Positions 1 to 8,541 are shown, numbered from the stretch's first letter. The stretch is DNA of 60,542 bases from UBA1181 sp963626555 (GCA_963626555.1 CAVFXQ010000012.1:1-60542); one strand, 5' to 3'. Numbers and translations are program-made. The notes: generated by a model not told the origin, from the sequence alone.

Positions 1-105
1 GGCAAGATAGCCTGCGCCGAGAAACTCTTCGAACAACTCTCCACCGCTAACGTAAAGTATGGCAAGGTGGACAGCTTCGACACGCTGATGGATATAGTGA
101 AATGA
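1..105 (+). CDS. C-terminal end of a gene entering from the left, possibly a type III restriction Res subunit
   Basis: The first frame is open from base 1 and ends with TGA at 103-105, giving 34 C-terminal residues that begin GKIACAEKLFEQL and end DSFDTLMDIVK. The pattern of a K-I-x-C-(A/G)-x-x-x-F segment followed by a short Y-x-x-V-x-S tail is what I remember from the extreme C-terminus of type III restriction helicase/endonuclease (Res) subunits. This is a recollection of family shape, not a proven match, because only the tail is visible. The stop overlaps the ATG of the next small ORF (ATGA), which suggests translational coupling. Confidence 0.45.
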   Translation, partial: GKIACAEKLFEQLSTANVKYGKVDSFDTLMDIVK

Positions 106-221
106 TTATTGCTAGTAAACACGGAGAAGTCATTGAAACAAATATGGATGATATAGAGATTTCAATCGTCCTCAATTACTGGAATCGTAATAAGAAAACA
201 TTCTCGGAAACCTATGCCTAA
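102..221 (+). CDS. Small ORF overlapping the previous stop codon (39 aa, unknown)
   Basis: An ATG at 102-104 overlaps the TGA of the preceding gene in the arrangement ATGA and opens a 39-codon frame ending TAA at 219-221. The product starts MIIASKHGEVIET and contains an acidic helix-like stretch and a basic WNRNKK patch. No family is recognised. The four-base overlap and the terminator hairpin 36 bases after its stop are the only arguments that it is real; a chance ORF of this size is also possible. Confidence 0.35.
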   Translation: MIIASKHGEVIETNMDDIEISIVLNYWNRNKKTFSETYA

Positions 222-256
222 ATATTATGAGTACATGATTTGTGGATATTTTCTCT

Positions 257-300
257 ACAAAAGTCAGAGTTTCCACCTAAAACTCTGACTTTTGTCATTT
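257..300. terminator. Bidirectional intrinsic terminator between converging genes
   Basis: A perfect 15-bp inverted repeat, ACAAAAGTCAGAGTT (257-271) and AACTCTGACTTTTGT (281-295), with a 9-nt loop. It is followed on the plus strand by a T-rich run. It sits between the plus-strand reading frames ending at 221 and the minus-strand HAD gene ending at 307, so it can serve both. Confidence 0.8.
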
Positions 301-306
301 CTTCAC

Positions 307-1116
307 TTACTTCAGCAAATAATCTTCCACCACCAAAGCAACTCCATCCTCGTCGTTCGTTAATGTAACCAAATCAGCTACCTCCTTGACCGCAGGCTGC
401 GCATTACACATCGCCACGCCTAAACCTGCATATTCTATCATTGAACGATCATTAAATCCATCGCCACAGGCTATCATTTCTTCTCTCGTCAAATTGAGAT
501 ATTTCAACAACTTTTCTAACGAATATGCTTTATCTATGTTTTGTGGCATAATTTCCAAAAAGAATGGCTCTGAACGATAGATATTCAAGCGATCGCCCAA
601 CTTCTTTTTCAATCTCTCCTCTTCTACCACCAACTTCTCTGGATCACCCACCATTAAACACTTTGTTACAGGACTCCTCAATGTACCCACAAAATCATCC
701 ACCTTTACAACCTGCATCTTATTAATATACGCTTCTATGTCAATGTATTGATTGTCTGGGGTTTCCGTAATTATAACATCGTCTAAATAGGAAACAATCG
801 CAAACCCTGCTTTTTTCGACTCTTCATACAAAAGAGGAACGATTCCATCGGGTAATGTCTTCTCAAAAATCACTTCCTTCGTTTTGTAATTGGTTATCAC
901 TCCTCCATTAAACGACAACACATATCCTCCATATTTTCCTAATTCTATGGCATCAGCTATATGTCGTATACCTGGCGTCGGACGACCAGAGGCTATCACT
1001 ACCGTAACTCCTCGCTCCATCGCGGTCTGCAACGCTTTCTTCGTTCTCGGTGTTATCTCCTTTTTCGAATTCGTCAGCGTTCCATCTATGTCTAATACTA
1101 TGATTTTATATTTCAT
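307..1116 (-). CDS. Cof-type HAD-IIB family phosphatase
   Basis: A 269-aa soluble hydrolase of the haloacid dehalogenase superfamily. The N-terminus carries motif I, LDIDGTLTNS, with the nucleophile and acid/base aspartates D9 and D11. An ASGRP segment near residue 43 fits motif II, and GDGFND at 218-223 gives the metal-binding acidic motif IV. The length and the C2-type cap between motifs II and III match the Cof/YwpJ/YbiV group, which dephosphorylates sugar phosphates or cofactors such as FMN and PLP; the substrate here cannot be read from sequence. It follows the membrane-protein gene by 34 bases on the same strand and ends at a strong terminator, so it is the last gene of a short operon. 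Confidence 0.9.
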   Translation of the reverse strand: MKYKIIVLDIDGTLTNSKKEITPRTKKALQTAMERGVTVVIASGRPTPGIRHIADAIELGKYGGYVLSFNGGVITNYKTKEVIFEKTLPDGIVPLLYEESKKAGFAIVSYLDDVIITETPDNQYIDIEAYINKMQVVKVDDFVGTLRSPVTKCLMVGDPEKLVVEEERLKKKLGDRLNIYRSEPFFLEIMPQNIDKAYSLEKLLKYLNLTREEMIACGDGFNDRSMIEYAGLGVAMCNAQPAVKEVADLVTLTNDEDGVALVVEDYLLK

Positions 1117-1150
1117 TATAATTCATTACTTAATCAATTTCAATTATATT

Positions 1151-1921
1151 TTATTCAAATTTCATATTTTCATCAACAGTCTTACCCTCTTTCACTACCT
1201 CCAATAAATAGCATCTCAGTCTACGCATCATTGGAAAAAACAGCCATAAGGAAATTAACCCTGAGACTAATGCACACAAAAACGGAATGACGTACTCTGC
1301 ACTCTGCGCAATCATGTCGCGCGTTACAATTATGCCAAACCACTTAGCCACCTGCTTCATTACGTTCAACAACATAAACTTGCTAATCATCCGAACCGTG
1401 AACCGCTGTATTCCTTGCTTCACCGCCATACCCATCGCCGACTTCACCATCCTGATCACCTGACTTTTAGCAATCATCACCGTTGATATCAACAATAACA
1501 CCCAATCGGCTGACTTGTCGAAATTTTCATTTTCCCTCAATATGGTCTTACAACCAAACAGATAAAGCAACTTTTGCAATGCGACAAAAACAAACAGTTG
1601 GAACTGAACAAAGTCTAACGCTATCGCAACCCACATTAGTACCCCAGACGATGGTATCGCCAATAAAAAAGAGAGTACGCCTACCCATATCGCATGTAGG
1701 CGTACTTCCCTTTTCGTTATTTTCTCCATCTCCGCCAATGAGAATACCGATAGCGGACCATCTAATAAAATCCTTTGATATTCTCTCGGTGTCGTCTTTC
1801 TTCCAAATTTCCTTTTTAGAAATTTCTCCCGATCAATTTTCACAAATGGAATTTTCAACCCTGCTTTCATCGCAGAGTCGTATATCGACATTATTCGCGC
1901 ATATAACGCTGAAAATTCCAC
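1151..1921 (-). CDS. Unknown membrane-associated protein (256 aa)
   Basis: No catalytic motif is recognised. The first 70 residues are hydrophilic and basic (KIDREKFLKRKFGRKTT). Two strongly hydrophobic stretches lie around residues 76-122, and another long one lies near 209-233 (IPFLCALVSGLISLWLFF). Between them is an amphipathic segment rich in K, M and Q. The C-terminus is hydrophilic. The gene lies between cysS and the HAD phosphatase, all on the minus strand, 76 bases after cysS and 34 before the HAD gene. The order hydrophilic head, paired helices, amphipathic middle and final helix loosely recalls EcsC-like proteins, but I would not assign it. Confidence 0.6.
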   Translation of the reverse strand: MEFSALYARIMSIYDSAMKAGLKIPFVKIDREKFLKRKFGRKTTPREYQRILLDGPLSVFSLAEMEKITKREVRLHAIWVGVLSFLLAIPSSGVLMWVAIALDFVQFQLFVFVALQKLLYLFGCKTILRENENFDKSADWVLLLISTVMIAKSQVIRMVKSAMGMAVKQGIQRFTVRMISKFMLLNVMKQVAKWFGIIVTRDMIAQSAEYVIPFLCALVSGLISLWLFFPMMRRLRCYLLEVVKEGKTVDENMKFE

Positions 1922-1974
1922 TTGCTTTTATATATTATATTTATATATCCACTGTGATGATCAACGTAACACCC

Positions 1975-1996
1975 CACATAGTTGTCAGACTATGTG
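1975..1996 (-). terminator. Weak hairpin after cysS
   Basis: CACATAG (1975-1981) and CTATGTG (1990-1996) form a perfect 7-bp stem with an 8-nt loop one base beyond the cysS stop. No clear T-run follows on the minus strand, so it may only be an mRNA 3' stabiliser or an attenuating hairpin before the next gene. Confidence 0.35.
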
Positions 1997-1997
1997 T

Positions 1998-3464
1998 TTA
2001 CAAAGACCACTCGTATCCGTCTTTCGTATCTTTCACGTTGAAGCCCAAAGCTGTCAATTCATTTCGAATCTTATCGCTTGTAGCCCAGTCTTTATTGGCT
2101 TTAGCCTGTTTTCTTATTTCTAAAAGCAAATCCACCGCACCTTTGTAGGCATCGTTATGACTGTCGCCAGAAACCTCCAAACGTAGTCCGAGTATATCCA
2201 TTAAATAGGTCTTGAAAAGAGATTTCAACTCGTTCAAATCGTTTGCAGAAATCGTTCCTTTCCCATCTGAAACAGTGTTAATCGCCTTGCAAGCTTCAAA
2301 GAAATAAGAGATGACGATTGGCGTGTTCAAATCGTCGTTCATCGCCTCTTCACATTTCTCTCTTAAGCCTGAAACATCAACTGTAGAAGTCGCAGAAGCT
2401 TGAAGTTTGTTTAAACGTGCGTATGCATCCGTCAACTTAGCCAAACCTTTTTCGGACGCTTGAAGTGCTTCATTTCCAAAGTCTACCGTACTACGGTAGT
2501 GTGCTTGCAAAATAAAGAAACGAATCGTCATCGGCGAATATGCTTGCGTCAACAACGGATGACTTCCCGTGAAAAACTCGTCCAACGTGATGAAGTTCCC
2601 ATACGATTTGCCCATCTTCTTTCCGTTGATGGTAATCATATTGTTGTGCATCCAATAGCGAACACTGTCATGACCTAATGCGGCGCATGATTGAGCAATC
2701 TCACACTCGTGGTGAGGAAATATTAAATCCATTCCACCACCATGAATGTCGAAGGTCTCGCCAAGGTATTTCGTTCCCATAGTGGAACACTCCAAGTGCC
2801 AGCCTGGGAATCCGTCGCTCCATGGCGATGGCCAACGCATGATATGTTCTGGCTGTGCCTTCTTCCAAAGAGCAAAATCTAACGAACAACGCTTCTCGTC
2901 TTGTCCGTCCAATTCGCGTGTCGTGGCCAATAAATCATCTATGTTTCGACCAGAAAGCTTTCCATAATGGTAATCCTGATTGTATTTCCTTACGTCAAAG
3001 TAGACTGATCCTTGGCTTTCGTATGCATAGCCAGCTTCCAAAATCTTCTTGACAAACTCTATCTGCTCAATGATATGTCCAGACGCATGAGGCTCTATGC
3101 TTGGAGGCAAGACATTCAACGCTTCCATCGCCTTATGGTAGCGATTCAGATAGTATTGCACCACTTCCATAGGCTCTTTTTGCTCCAACCGTGCCTTCTT
3201 CGCAATTTTATCCTCTCCACTGTCTGCATCATGTTCCAAATGTCCTACATCCGTAATATTCCGAACATATCTCACCTTGTATCCTAAAAAGGTGAGATAA
3301 CGATACAGCACATCGAACGTGATGGCAGGACGTGCATGCCCCAAATGACCATCGCCATAAACAGTCGGTCCACAAACATACATACCAACGTAGGGCGCAT
3401 GTAGCGGTTCAAAACGTTGTTTTGTCCTTTTTAATGTATTGTAAATAAGCAGATTACTCTCCAT
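1998..3464 (-). CDS. cysS: Cysteinyl-tRNA synthetase
   Basis: A class I aminoacyl-tRNA synthetase of 488 aa, near the usual length. It charges tRNA-Cys with cysteine in the cytosol. The HIGH-type signature is GDGHLGH (40-43 HLGH) and the KMSKS loop is KMGKS at 283-287. The zinc site that selects cysteine thiolate is visible as C31 (VCGPTVYG), C226 (WHLEC) and H-H-E-C at 251-254. The C-terminal DALR-like and anticodon-binding region follows. A promoter matching the Bacteroidetes consensus lies about 35 bases upstream, inside the terminator region of trxA, so cysS is probably transcribed separately from trxA. Confidence 0.97.
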   Translation of the reverse strand: MESNLLIYNTLKRTKQRFEPLHAPYVGMYVCGPTVYGDGHLGHARPAITFDVLYRYLTFLGYKVRYVRNITDVGHLEHDADSGEDKIAKKARLEQKEPMEVVQYYLNRYHKAMEALNVLPPSIEPHASGHIIEQIEFVKKILEAGYAYESQGSVYFDVRKYNQDYHYGKLSGRNIDDLLATTRELDGQDEKRCSLDFALWKKAQPEHIMRWPSPWSDGFPGWHLECSTMGTKYLGETFDIHGGGMDLIFPHHECEIAQSCAALGHDSVRYWMHNNMITINGKKMGKSYGNFITLDEFFTGSHPLLTQAYSPMTIRFFILQAHYRSTVDFGNEALQASEKGLAKLTDAYARLNKLQASATSTVDVSGLREKCEEAMNDDLNTPIVISYFFEACKAINTVSDGKGTISANDLNELKSLFKTYLMDILGLRLEVSGDSHNDAYKGAVDLLLEIRKQAKANKDWATSDKIRNELTALGFNVKDTKDGYEWSL

Positions 3465-3499
3465 TCTATTCTTTTATTTTATCTTCAATTTTACATAAA

Positions 3500-3531
3500 C
3501 AAAAATAAAGAAAAAAGTGGAACGAAAACAA
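3500..3531 (-). promoter_or_regulatory. Promoter for cysS
   Basis: On the minus strand TTG (3531-3529), 21 bases, then TATTTTTG (3507-3500). This fits the Bacteroidetes sigma-ABfr consensus TTTG-N19-21-TAnnTTTG. The predicted start of transcription lies about 30 bases before the cysS ATG. The -33 to -7 spacer overlaps the trxA terminator stem. Confidence 0.65.
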
Positions 3532-3542
3532 TTCCGCCCCAC
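3508..3542 (-). terminator. Intrinsic terminator of trxA
   Basis: On the minus strand the arms GTGG-GGC-GGAA (3542-3532) and TTCCAC (3522-3517) pair with a GGC bulge, and are followed by TTTTTTCTTTATTTTT. It lies 30 bases after the trxA stop. Confidence 0.6.
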
Positions 3543-3572
3543 TCCTTTATAAGTATTATCAACTTGTAAATA

Positions 3573-3887
3573 CTACAAATTTGCTTCTATTTTGGCCACC
3601 AATTCTGGTTTGGGCAATGCGCCAACAGTCTTATCCACTTGCTTTCCTCCTTTAAGGAAAATCACAGTCGGAATACTTCTAATTCCAAACTTCTCCACTA
3701 TGTCATGGTTGTTATCGACATCCACTTTCCCGATAATCGCCTTTCCCTCGTAGGTTTGTGCTAACTCATCAACAACAGGCGACAAAGTTTTACAGGGTCC
3801 ACACCATTGTGCCCAAAAATCTATCACTACCAAGCGGTCTGACGTTGCGATCTCGTCAAAATTCGCATCTGTAATTGCTAATGCCAT
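3573..3887 (-). CDS. trxA: Thioredoxin
   Basis: A 104-aa cytosolic dithiol oxidoreductase. The active-site motif WCGPCK is at residues 28-33 (C29, C32) within the conserved FWAQWCGPC segment, and the cis-proline loop IRSIPT is present in the second half. No signal peptide, so it is the cytosolic form that reduces ribonucleotide reductase, peroxidases and other disulfides. It is monocistronic by context: a consensus -7 element lies 56-63 bases upstream and an intrinsic terminator follows. Confidence 0.96.
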   Translation of the reverse strand: MALAITDANFDEIATSDRLVVIDFWAQWCGPCKTLSPVVDELAQTYEGKAIIGKVDVDNNHDIVEKFGIRSIPTVIFLKGGKQVDKTVGALPKPELVAKIEANL

Positions 3888-3942
3888 ATCCTTTACGTTT
3901 TTTGTAACACATTCTTTTTTTCCTCTCTATCGAAAGAGATTG

Positions 3943-3950
3943 CAAATTTA
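3943..3950 (-). promoter_or_regulatory. -7 element for trxA
   Basis: Minus-strand TAAATTTG matches TAnnTTTG and lies 56 bases before the trxA ATG. No convincing -33 TTG is seen at the expected distance, so the site rests on the -7 match alone. Confidence 0.45.
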
Positions 3951-3990
3951 TAGGTTTTTAATGAGAAATGAATTTAATAAAATATAAAAA

Positions 3991-4779
3991 TCATTTCAAC
4001 TGACAATCCCTCAAATATACTTTCACCGAACCTATTGATAATTTTGCTTCTACCAACACGGGTATCAAATGTTCATCGTCTGTAACATACACGTATGCAG
4101 GGGTTTTCCCATCTACTATCGTGCCATCCCCCACGTATGCCGCTCCTTTTATACACTTGTAAATCTTATTCTCTCGTGTCTTTATCGTCTCTTTGCCTAT
4201 CACATCTCCATAAATCGTATGAATTCCGTTGCCAAAGATGGGCGAAAAAGGTATTTTCTTTCCATTATTCTGCGTCAAATCTGTGTTTCGTGCCACATAT
4301 ACAGAGTTGATAATGTCATGCGCCGCCAACGATACCGTAAAGGTCGTGTCAAACTCTCCACTTGGAAATTTTTGCTTGTTCTTGGTATGTCGATGCACCT
4401 CGTAGTGGTCGTCCTTCTCTATGAAAATGTAACTGTCCTCATAATAATTTCCATTCTCCGAAACTTTACATTTCATATACAATGGTTTCATATTCTTCGT
4501 ACACGATGCTTCGTGATAAGTGTTCATCTGATAGATTCGATCCCATTTGGGCATATTATGAGCCGTTACAATAAACTTGTAATTATCCTCCTCCTCTTCC
4601 ACTCTGAACTCCGCCTCGCCTAATTTAATCCATATAGCTCCGAGATTAAAGTAGGCATCCAAAGAGAAACGCTCTCCTACAGAGAACGCTGTATTCTTTG
4701 AAACTACTTGCGCAACTACATTCGTAAGTCCACTCACAAGCAAAATTATCAACAAAAGACAACGCAAACTCCGTACCAT
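3991..4779 (-). CDS. DUF3108-type secreted protein
   Basis: The product has an N-terminal signal peptide when started at the internal ATG (4779): MVRSLRCLLLIILLVSG followed by an LTNVVAQ cleavage region. The frame can be extended upstream to 4851, but that start would lie inside the glycosyltransferase gene and would hide the signal peptide, so I prefer 4779, preceded by AAGAAGAGGAA. The mature part begins with FSVGERFSLDAYFNLG and ends in VKVYLRDCQLK, a beta-rich protein of the DUF3108 type, known as a periplasmic/outer-membrane-associated domain of unknown function. It is 10 bases after the GT2 gene, the last gene of an envelope cluster. Confidence 0.8.
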   Translation of the reverse strand: MVRSLRCLLLIILLVSGLTNVVAQVVSKNTAFSVGERFSLDAYFNLGAIWIKLGEAEFRVEEEEDNYKFIVTAHNMPKWDRIYQMNTYHEASCTKNMKPLYMKCKVSENGNYYEDSYIFIEKDDHYEVHRHTKNKQKFPSGEFDTTFTVSLAAHDIINSVYVARNTDLTQNNGKKIPFSPIFGNGIHTIYGDVIGKETIKTRENKIYKCIKGAAYVGDGTIVDGKTPAYVYVTDDEHLIPVLVEAKLSIGSVKVYLRDCQLK

Positions 4780-4789
4780 TTCCTCTTCT

Positions 4790-5806
4790 TTACAATTTGT
4801 TGAAATATTTTTTCCCTTTCGCATAATAAGCAAAAACAATGCTTCCGCCATAATTGAAAGGAAATGCTGAAACTGTTTGCTTTTTTAAATTCTCTTCTCT
4901 TTTTCTAAAATATTGCGATTTTATCAAGCGAAACTCTTTTCTCGCTTTCCTAACGGCTTTGAAATTATCAATATCTCCTTTGATTAAAAACATCAATCCA
5001 GCAATATTGTCTAAGATTTTTCTCATAAACAAAACTTTCTTCAAGCTTTTGCTATTTTCATTTTTATATATCATCAAAAGATTATTGCGAAAATTGAGAA
5101 ATGTCTTCCGAGGGTGATTCATATTGAGTGTACCTCCTCCTAAATGGTACACAACACTTTGCGGCACACAAACTAACTTTCGCCCCCGACTATTGAGCCT
5201 CCAACAAAGGTCTATCTCTTCCATGTGTGCGAAAAAGGTAGCATCTAAACCTCCTGCACCTTCATAATCGGCTTTGCGGATAGTCAATGCTGCTCCCGAT
5301 GCCCAAAATATTTGTGTTACATCGTCATATTGCCCTTTGTCTTCTTCAACCGACGAAAAAATGCGTCCACGACAATACGGAAAGCGATATCTATCTATGA
5401 AACCGCCCGCCGCTCCTGCATGTTCAAATTTATTTTTCTCGTTGAAAGCGAGAATTTTCGGCTGACACGCCGCCACGTTTGGGTGTCTTTCCAAATAGTC
5501 GATCATCGGTGTCAACCACCCTTTAGGGGTCTCAACATCCGAGTTGAGCAAAACAACATATTCTTCCTCAACAGCCGCTATCGCTTTATTATACCCTTCT
5601 GCAAAGCCATAATTCTTATCAAAACAAATCATGTCTACATTGGGATATTTTTCTTTCAAAAAGGCGATGGAATCGTCGGTCGAACCATTGTCGGCTACCA
5701 CAACCCTCGCCCATTCTTGCGGTGTATTCTGACAGACTGATGGCAGATATTTTTCCATCATCTGCCTTCCATTCCAATTAAGTATGATGACCGCTACTTT
5801 TTTCAT
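4790..5806 (-). CDS. Family 2 glycosyltransferase
   Basis: A 338-aa GT-A fold enzyme. The nucleotide-sugar binding start VAVIILNWNG is at residues 4-13, VADNGSTDD at 38-45, and the DXD-like metal site LLNSDVET around 86-93. A further acidic loop, HMEEIDLCWR, is the ED/HxEE catalytic region typical of rhamnosyl- and galactosyl-type GT2 enzymes. It transfers a sugar from an NDP-sugar to a lipid-linked or surface glycan; donor and acceptor are not evident. The neighbours are an LpxL-like acyltransferase 20 bases upstream and a DUF3108 protein downstream, which points to envelope glycolipid or LPS assembly. Confidence 0.92.
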   Translation of the reverse strand: MKKVAVIILNWNGRQMMEKYLPSVCQNTPQEWARVVVADNGSTDDSIAFLKEKYPNVDMICFDKNYGFAEGYNKAIAAVEEEYVVLLNSDVETPKGWLTPMIDYLERHPNVAACQPKILAFNEKNKFEHAGAAGGFIDRYRFPYCRGRIFSSVEEDKGQYDDVTQIFWASGAALTIRKADYEGAGGLDATFFAHMEEIDLCWRLNSRGRKLVCVPQSVVYHLGGGTLNMNHPRKTFLNFRNNLLMIYKNENSKSLKKVLFMRKILDNIAGLMFLIKGDIDNFKAVRKARKEFRLIKSQYFRKREENLKKQTVSAFPFNYGGSIVFAYYAKGKKYFNKL

Positions 5807-5826
5807 TCTTGTCCCAGTTCTCAGGG

Positions 5827-6759
5827 TTATTTCTCTTCTTTTTTATTCAATCGAGGTCTGTCTACGGCATCTTCCGGAGCCTCCTCTCTATTATGCTTCC
5901 AACGTCGATGCGACCATAACCAGTACGCTGGATTTCGCAGAATTGTTTGTTCAAACAAATCAACATAACGATCTGTAATCCAATAGTCTTCCGTCTCCTT
6001 TGCATGATCTGTCAACGTAATGACATCGCATGTATAATAGCCTCGCTTCACCTTCTGGACATCAAAATAGACCACCGCATAATCTCCTTTTTTCGCAATT
6101 CGCTCTGGTCCGTTCAAAAATGGTGTCGCATGGTTAAGAAACGTCGTCCAATAATGCAAATTGTTCTTTGATGGCGTCTGGTCGGCGATAAAGCCTAAAC
6201 CAAACTTCTTTCCCTCTCGTTTCATATTGACAATGAAGCGAATAGCATCATTCTTCGGTATGTTGACCGTACCAAAACGTGAACGAAGATTTAGGAAGAA
6301 ATTGTCAAAATATTTGTTATTCAACGGACGATACAACTCTCCACCTACAAACTTTGTGGTGTCATAGTTCATATAAATGGATGTAATCCACTCCCAATTG
6401 CAGTAGTGCCCTAATAAGGCTACGACACTGTTGCCTGCCTCAAAATGCCTGCCCATCTCCTCTGGATTGCTAAAATGCATGTGCTTACGCATACATTCAT
6501 CCGATATGTGAATCAATTTTACCGTTTCTACAAACGTGTCCGACAAATGCAAATAATAGTCTTTCTCAATTTTTACGATTTCTTCTAAACTTTTGTTTGG
6601 AAATGACGAAACCAAATTCTCTCTCACCACTTTTCTTCGATATTTCACGACATGATAAATCATAAAATAAATGAAATCGGACAAGAGATATAACACCCTC
6701 AAAGGCAACCATGCAAGTGTCCAAACAAAGGCGTAAAATAAATAATATAGTATTCGCAA
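5827..6759 (-). CDS. LpxL/LpxM-like lipid A acyltransferase
   Basis: A 310-aa inner-membrane acyltransferase of the lysophospholipid acyltransferase superfamily. An N-terminal hydrophobic anchor covers roughly residues 3-35. The catalytic HX4(D/E) motif is H118-YCNW-E123 in LLGHYCNWEW, and a conserved GFIADQTPS segment follows near residues 198-206. The family adds secondary acyl chains from acyl-ACP to a lipid A precursor (or, in some relatives, to glycolipids). It is 33 bases after ysxC and 20 before the GT2 gene, in one operon. Start chosen at the only Met before the membrane anchor. Confidence 0.9.
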   Translation of the reverse strand: MRILYYLFYAFVWTLAWLPLRVLYLLSDFIYFMIYHVVKYRRKVVRENLVSSFPNKSLEEIVKIEKDYYLHLSDTFVETVKLIHISDECMRKHMHFSNPEEMGRHFEAGNSVVALLGHYCNWEWITSIYMNYDTTKFVGGELYRPLNNKYFDNFFLNLRSRFGTVNIPKNDAIRFIVNMKREGKKFGLGFIADQTPSKNNLHYWTTFLNHATPFLNGPERIAKKGDYAVVYFDVQKVKRGYYTCDVITLTDHAKETEDYWITDRYVDLFEQTILRNPAYWLWSHRRWKHNREEAPEDAVDRPRLNKKEEK

Positions 6760-6792
6760 TGTATTATATTTTAATTATTTAACATAATAAAT

Positions 6793-7407
6793 CTAAAGAG
6801 ATAGTTTATCGGCGAGCGACTTATTTATAGAATCAATATATGCCAACAATTCATCACAACCTAATCCTGTCTCTGCTGATGTTACGAAAATCGGAGGCAA
6901 TTCTTCCCACGTCTCTAAAAGGGTTTGTTTATAAGCCTCAATGTTCTCATTGAGTTTATTCGGTTTCAACTTATCGGCTTTCGTGAAGACGATAGAGAAG
7001 GGGACGCCATTGACACCCAAAAACTCAAAAAAATCCAAGTCAATTTTTTGCGGCTCTAAACGGCTGTCTATCAACACAAAAAGGTTGTCTAACTCGTCTC
7101 GTTGCAAGACGTATCCTTTAATCATCTTCTCTAATTTCTCCATCTGAACCTTCCCAACCTTAGCATAACCATAGCCAGGCAAGTCGACGAGATACCAATT
7201 TTTATTCATGAGAAAATGGTTGATAAGCAAAGTCTTGCCTGGCTTCGACGATGTCTTTGCCAAGTCTTTTCGCTTTGCCAACTTGTTTATCAATGAGGAT
7301 TTGCCAACATTCGAGCGTCCTATGAAGGCATACTCGGGGAAACTATGTTTCGGACAGGCTACCCACACACTATTGCTGATCTCAAATTCTGCTGACTTTA
7401 TCTCCAT
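6793..7407 (-). CDS. ysxC: Ribosome-biogenesis GTPase YsxC/EngB
   Basis: A 204-aa GTPase of the TrmE-Era-EngA-EngB-Septin class needed for 50S subunit assembly. G1 is GRSNVGKS (30-37), G2 lies around T59, G3 is DLPGYG (75-80), G4 is TKAD (142-145) and G5 is SAE (177-179). The length is normal. A TATTTTTG -7 element sits 36 bases upstream of its ATG, so the envelope genes downstream may be transcribed from here as well as from the holA promoter. Confidence 0.95.
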   Translation of the reverse strand: MEIKSAEFEISNSVWVACPKHSFPEYAFIGRSNVGKSSLINKLAKRKDLAKTSSKPGKTLLINHFLMNKNWYLVDLPGYGYAKVGKVQMEKLEKMIKGYVLQRDELDNLFVLIDSRLEPQKIDLDFFEFLGVNGVPFSIVFTKADKLKPNKLNENIEAYKQTLLETWEELPPIFVTSAETGLGCDELLAYIDSINKSLADKLSL

Positions 7408-7442
7408 GTCTCTTTTTTTACAATTCTACAACTACAATTCTA

Positions 7443-7450
7443 CAAAAATA
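7443..7450 (-). promoter_or_regulatory. -7 element for ysxC and downstream genes
   Basis: Minus-strand TATTTTTG in the 66-base holA-ysxC gap, matching TAnnTTTG. No clear -33 TTG. Two 11-base copies of ACAATTCTACA follow between it and the start codon. Confidence 0.4.
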
Positions 7451-7473
7451 AAAAATTTTGCGTTCCTTCGGGA

Positions 7474-8514
7474 CTAATGGAGGATTTTGTAAACCATTTC
7501 CATAAGCAATTCGCTCTGTGGACTGTTATTATCCACTCCTTTCGACTTTGCATCATACTCCCTTAGGATTGATATTATCTGCATCGTTTTTACCGCATTA
7601 TACTTCTTTGCTCCTATGGCATATTCAGAAACGAAAAAAGGATTTATCGAGAGTTCCGCAGCAACATTAGCCTGACTTTTATTCTCTAAATAATGATAAA
7701 CCATTAGATTAGAAAAATAACTATATAATGTTGATATAGTAAGAGTTAAAGCAAATGTTTTCATTTGTGCAAGATGAAAGGCGATGAAGTTAGCTTTGTT
7801 AATATCACGGTTCATCAACGCAGAACGCAATTCAAAATTGTTAAACTCTTTGCTTATTCCAACATTCTTTTCAACAAAGTCCAACGTGATCATTTTTACA
7901 GTTGAAGGCTTTGTCGTAACCAATTTTTCCAACTCGTTTACCAAACGATGAAGGTCGTTACCAATGTAATCTGCCAACAACTGCACCGCAGGCGCTTCCA
8001 TCAAGATTTTCTTTTCTGTTATGTAATCCTGGATGAACTTTGGCAATTGATTATCCCAAACTCTTTCTGAATTGTAAAAAACGCCGCCCTCATTAACTGC
8101 CTTCACATATTTCTTGCGCATGTCCGCCCTCTTCTTATAGCAAAAAACAAGAATCGTTGACGGCATCGGTTGCTTCAAATAGGTGATCAAAGCATCAAAA
8201 GGATCTGATCCACTTTCCCCCTCCCCCTTACTGATTTCCTGCGCTTCCTTCACGATTATCACTTGATGTTCTGCCATCATCGGATAGGCTCTGGCACTTT
8301 CAATGACAGACCGCATACTTGTCTCTTTCCCATAGCATATAGTCTGGTTGAAATCTTGCTCGCTCTTCGTCAGTACATTGTCTGCTATATAATTAGCGAC
8401 AAGATCTATGAAGTAAGGTTCTTCGCCAGATAGAAAATAAACTGGTTTGTATTTTTTTTCTTTCAAGTCTGCCAGAATCTGTCTATAACTGATTGTCTGC
8501 TGCTGTTTCGCCAT
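7474..8514 (-). CDS. holA: DNA polymerase III delta subunit
   Basis: A 346-aa clamp-loader subunit. The N-terminal segment YKPVYFLSGEEPYFIDLVANYI is the typical HolA start, replacing a P-loop with a degenerate nucleotide-binding fold, and VIIVKEAQEI is the following Walker-B-like strand. The middle SAL/NELEKL region and the C-terminal helical collar domain are of normal length. It opens the beta clamp for loading onto primed DNA. It is the first gene of the minus-strand cluster and diverges from the HsdR_N gene with only 54 bases between starts. Confidence 0.93.
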   Translation of the reverse strand: MAKQQQTISYRQILADLKEKKYKPVYFLSGEEPYFIDLVANYIADNVLTKSEQDFNQTICYGKETSMRSVIESARAYPMMAEHQVIIVKEAQEISKGEGESGSDPFDALITYLKQPMPSTILVFCYKKRADMRKKYVKAVNEGGVFYNSERVWDNQLPKFIQDYITEKKILMEAPAVQLLADYIGNDLHRLVNELEKLVTTKPSTVKMITLDFVEKNVGISKEFNNFELRSALMNRDINKANFIAFHLAQMKTFALTLTISTLYSYFSNLMVYHYLENKSQANVAAELSINPFFVSEYAIGAKKYNAVKTMQIISILREYDAKSKGVDNNSPQSELLMEMVYKILH

Positions 8515-8533
8515 TCGCTTCGCTATTTTTTGC

Positions 8534-8541
8534 TATTTTTG
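8534..8541 (+). promoter_or_regulatory. -7 element for the HsdR_N gene
   Basis: Plus-strand TATTTTTG, matching TAnnTTTG, 28 bases before the ATG at 8569. The -33 position falls inside the holA start and has no clear TTG. Confidence 0.4.

Noticed and set aside
7411..7442. ACAATTCTACA double repeat as a regulator site
   Set aside because: Short, AT-rich and within a leader of only 66 bases; too little to support a claim.
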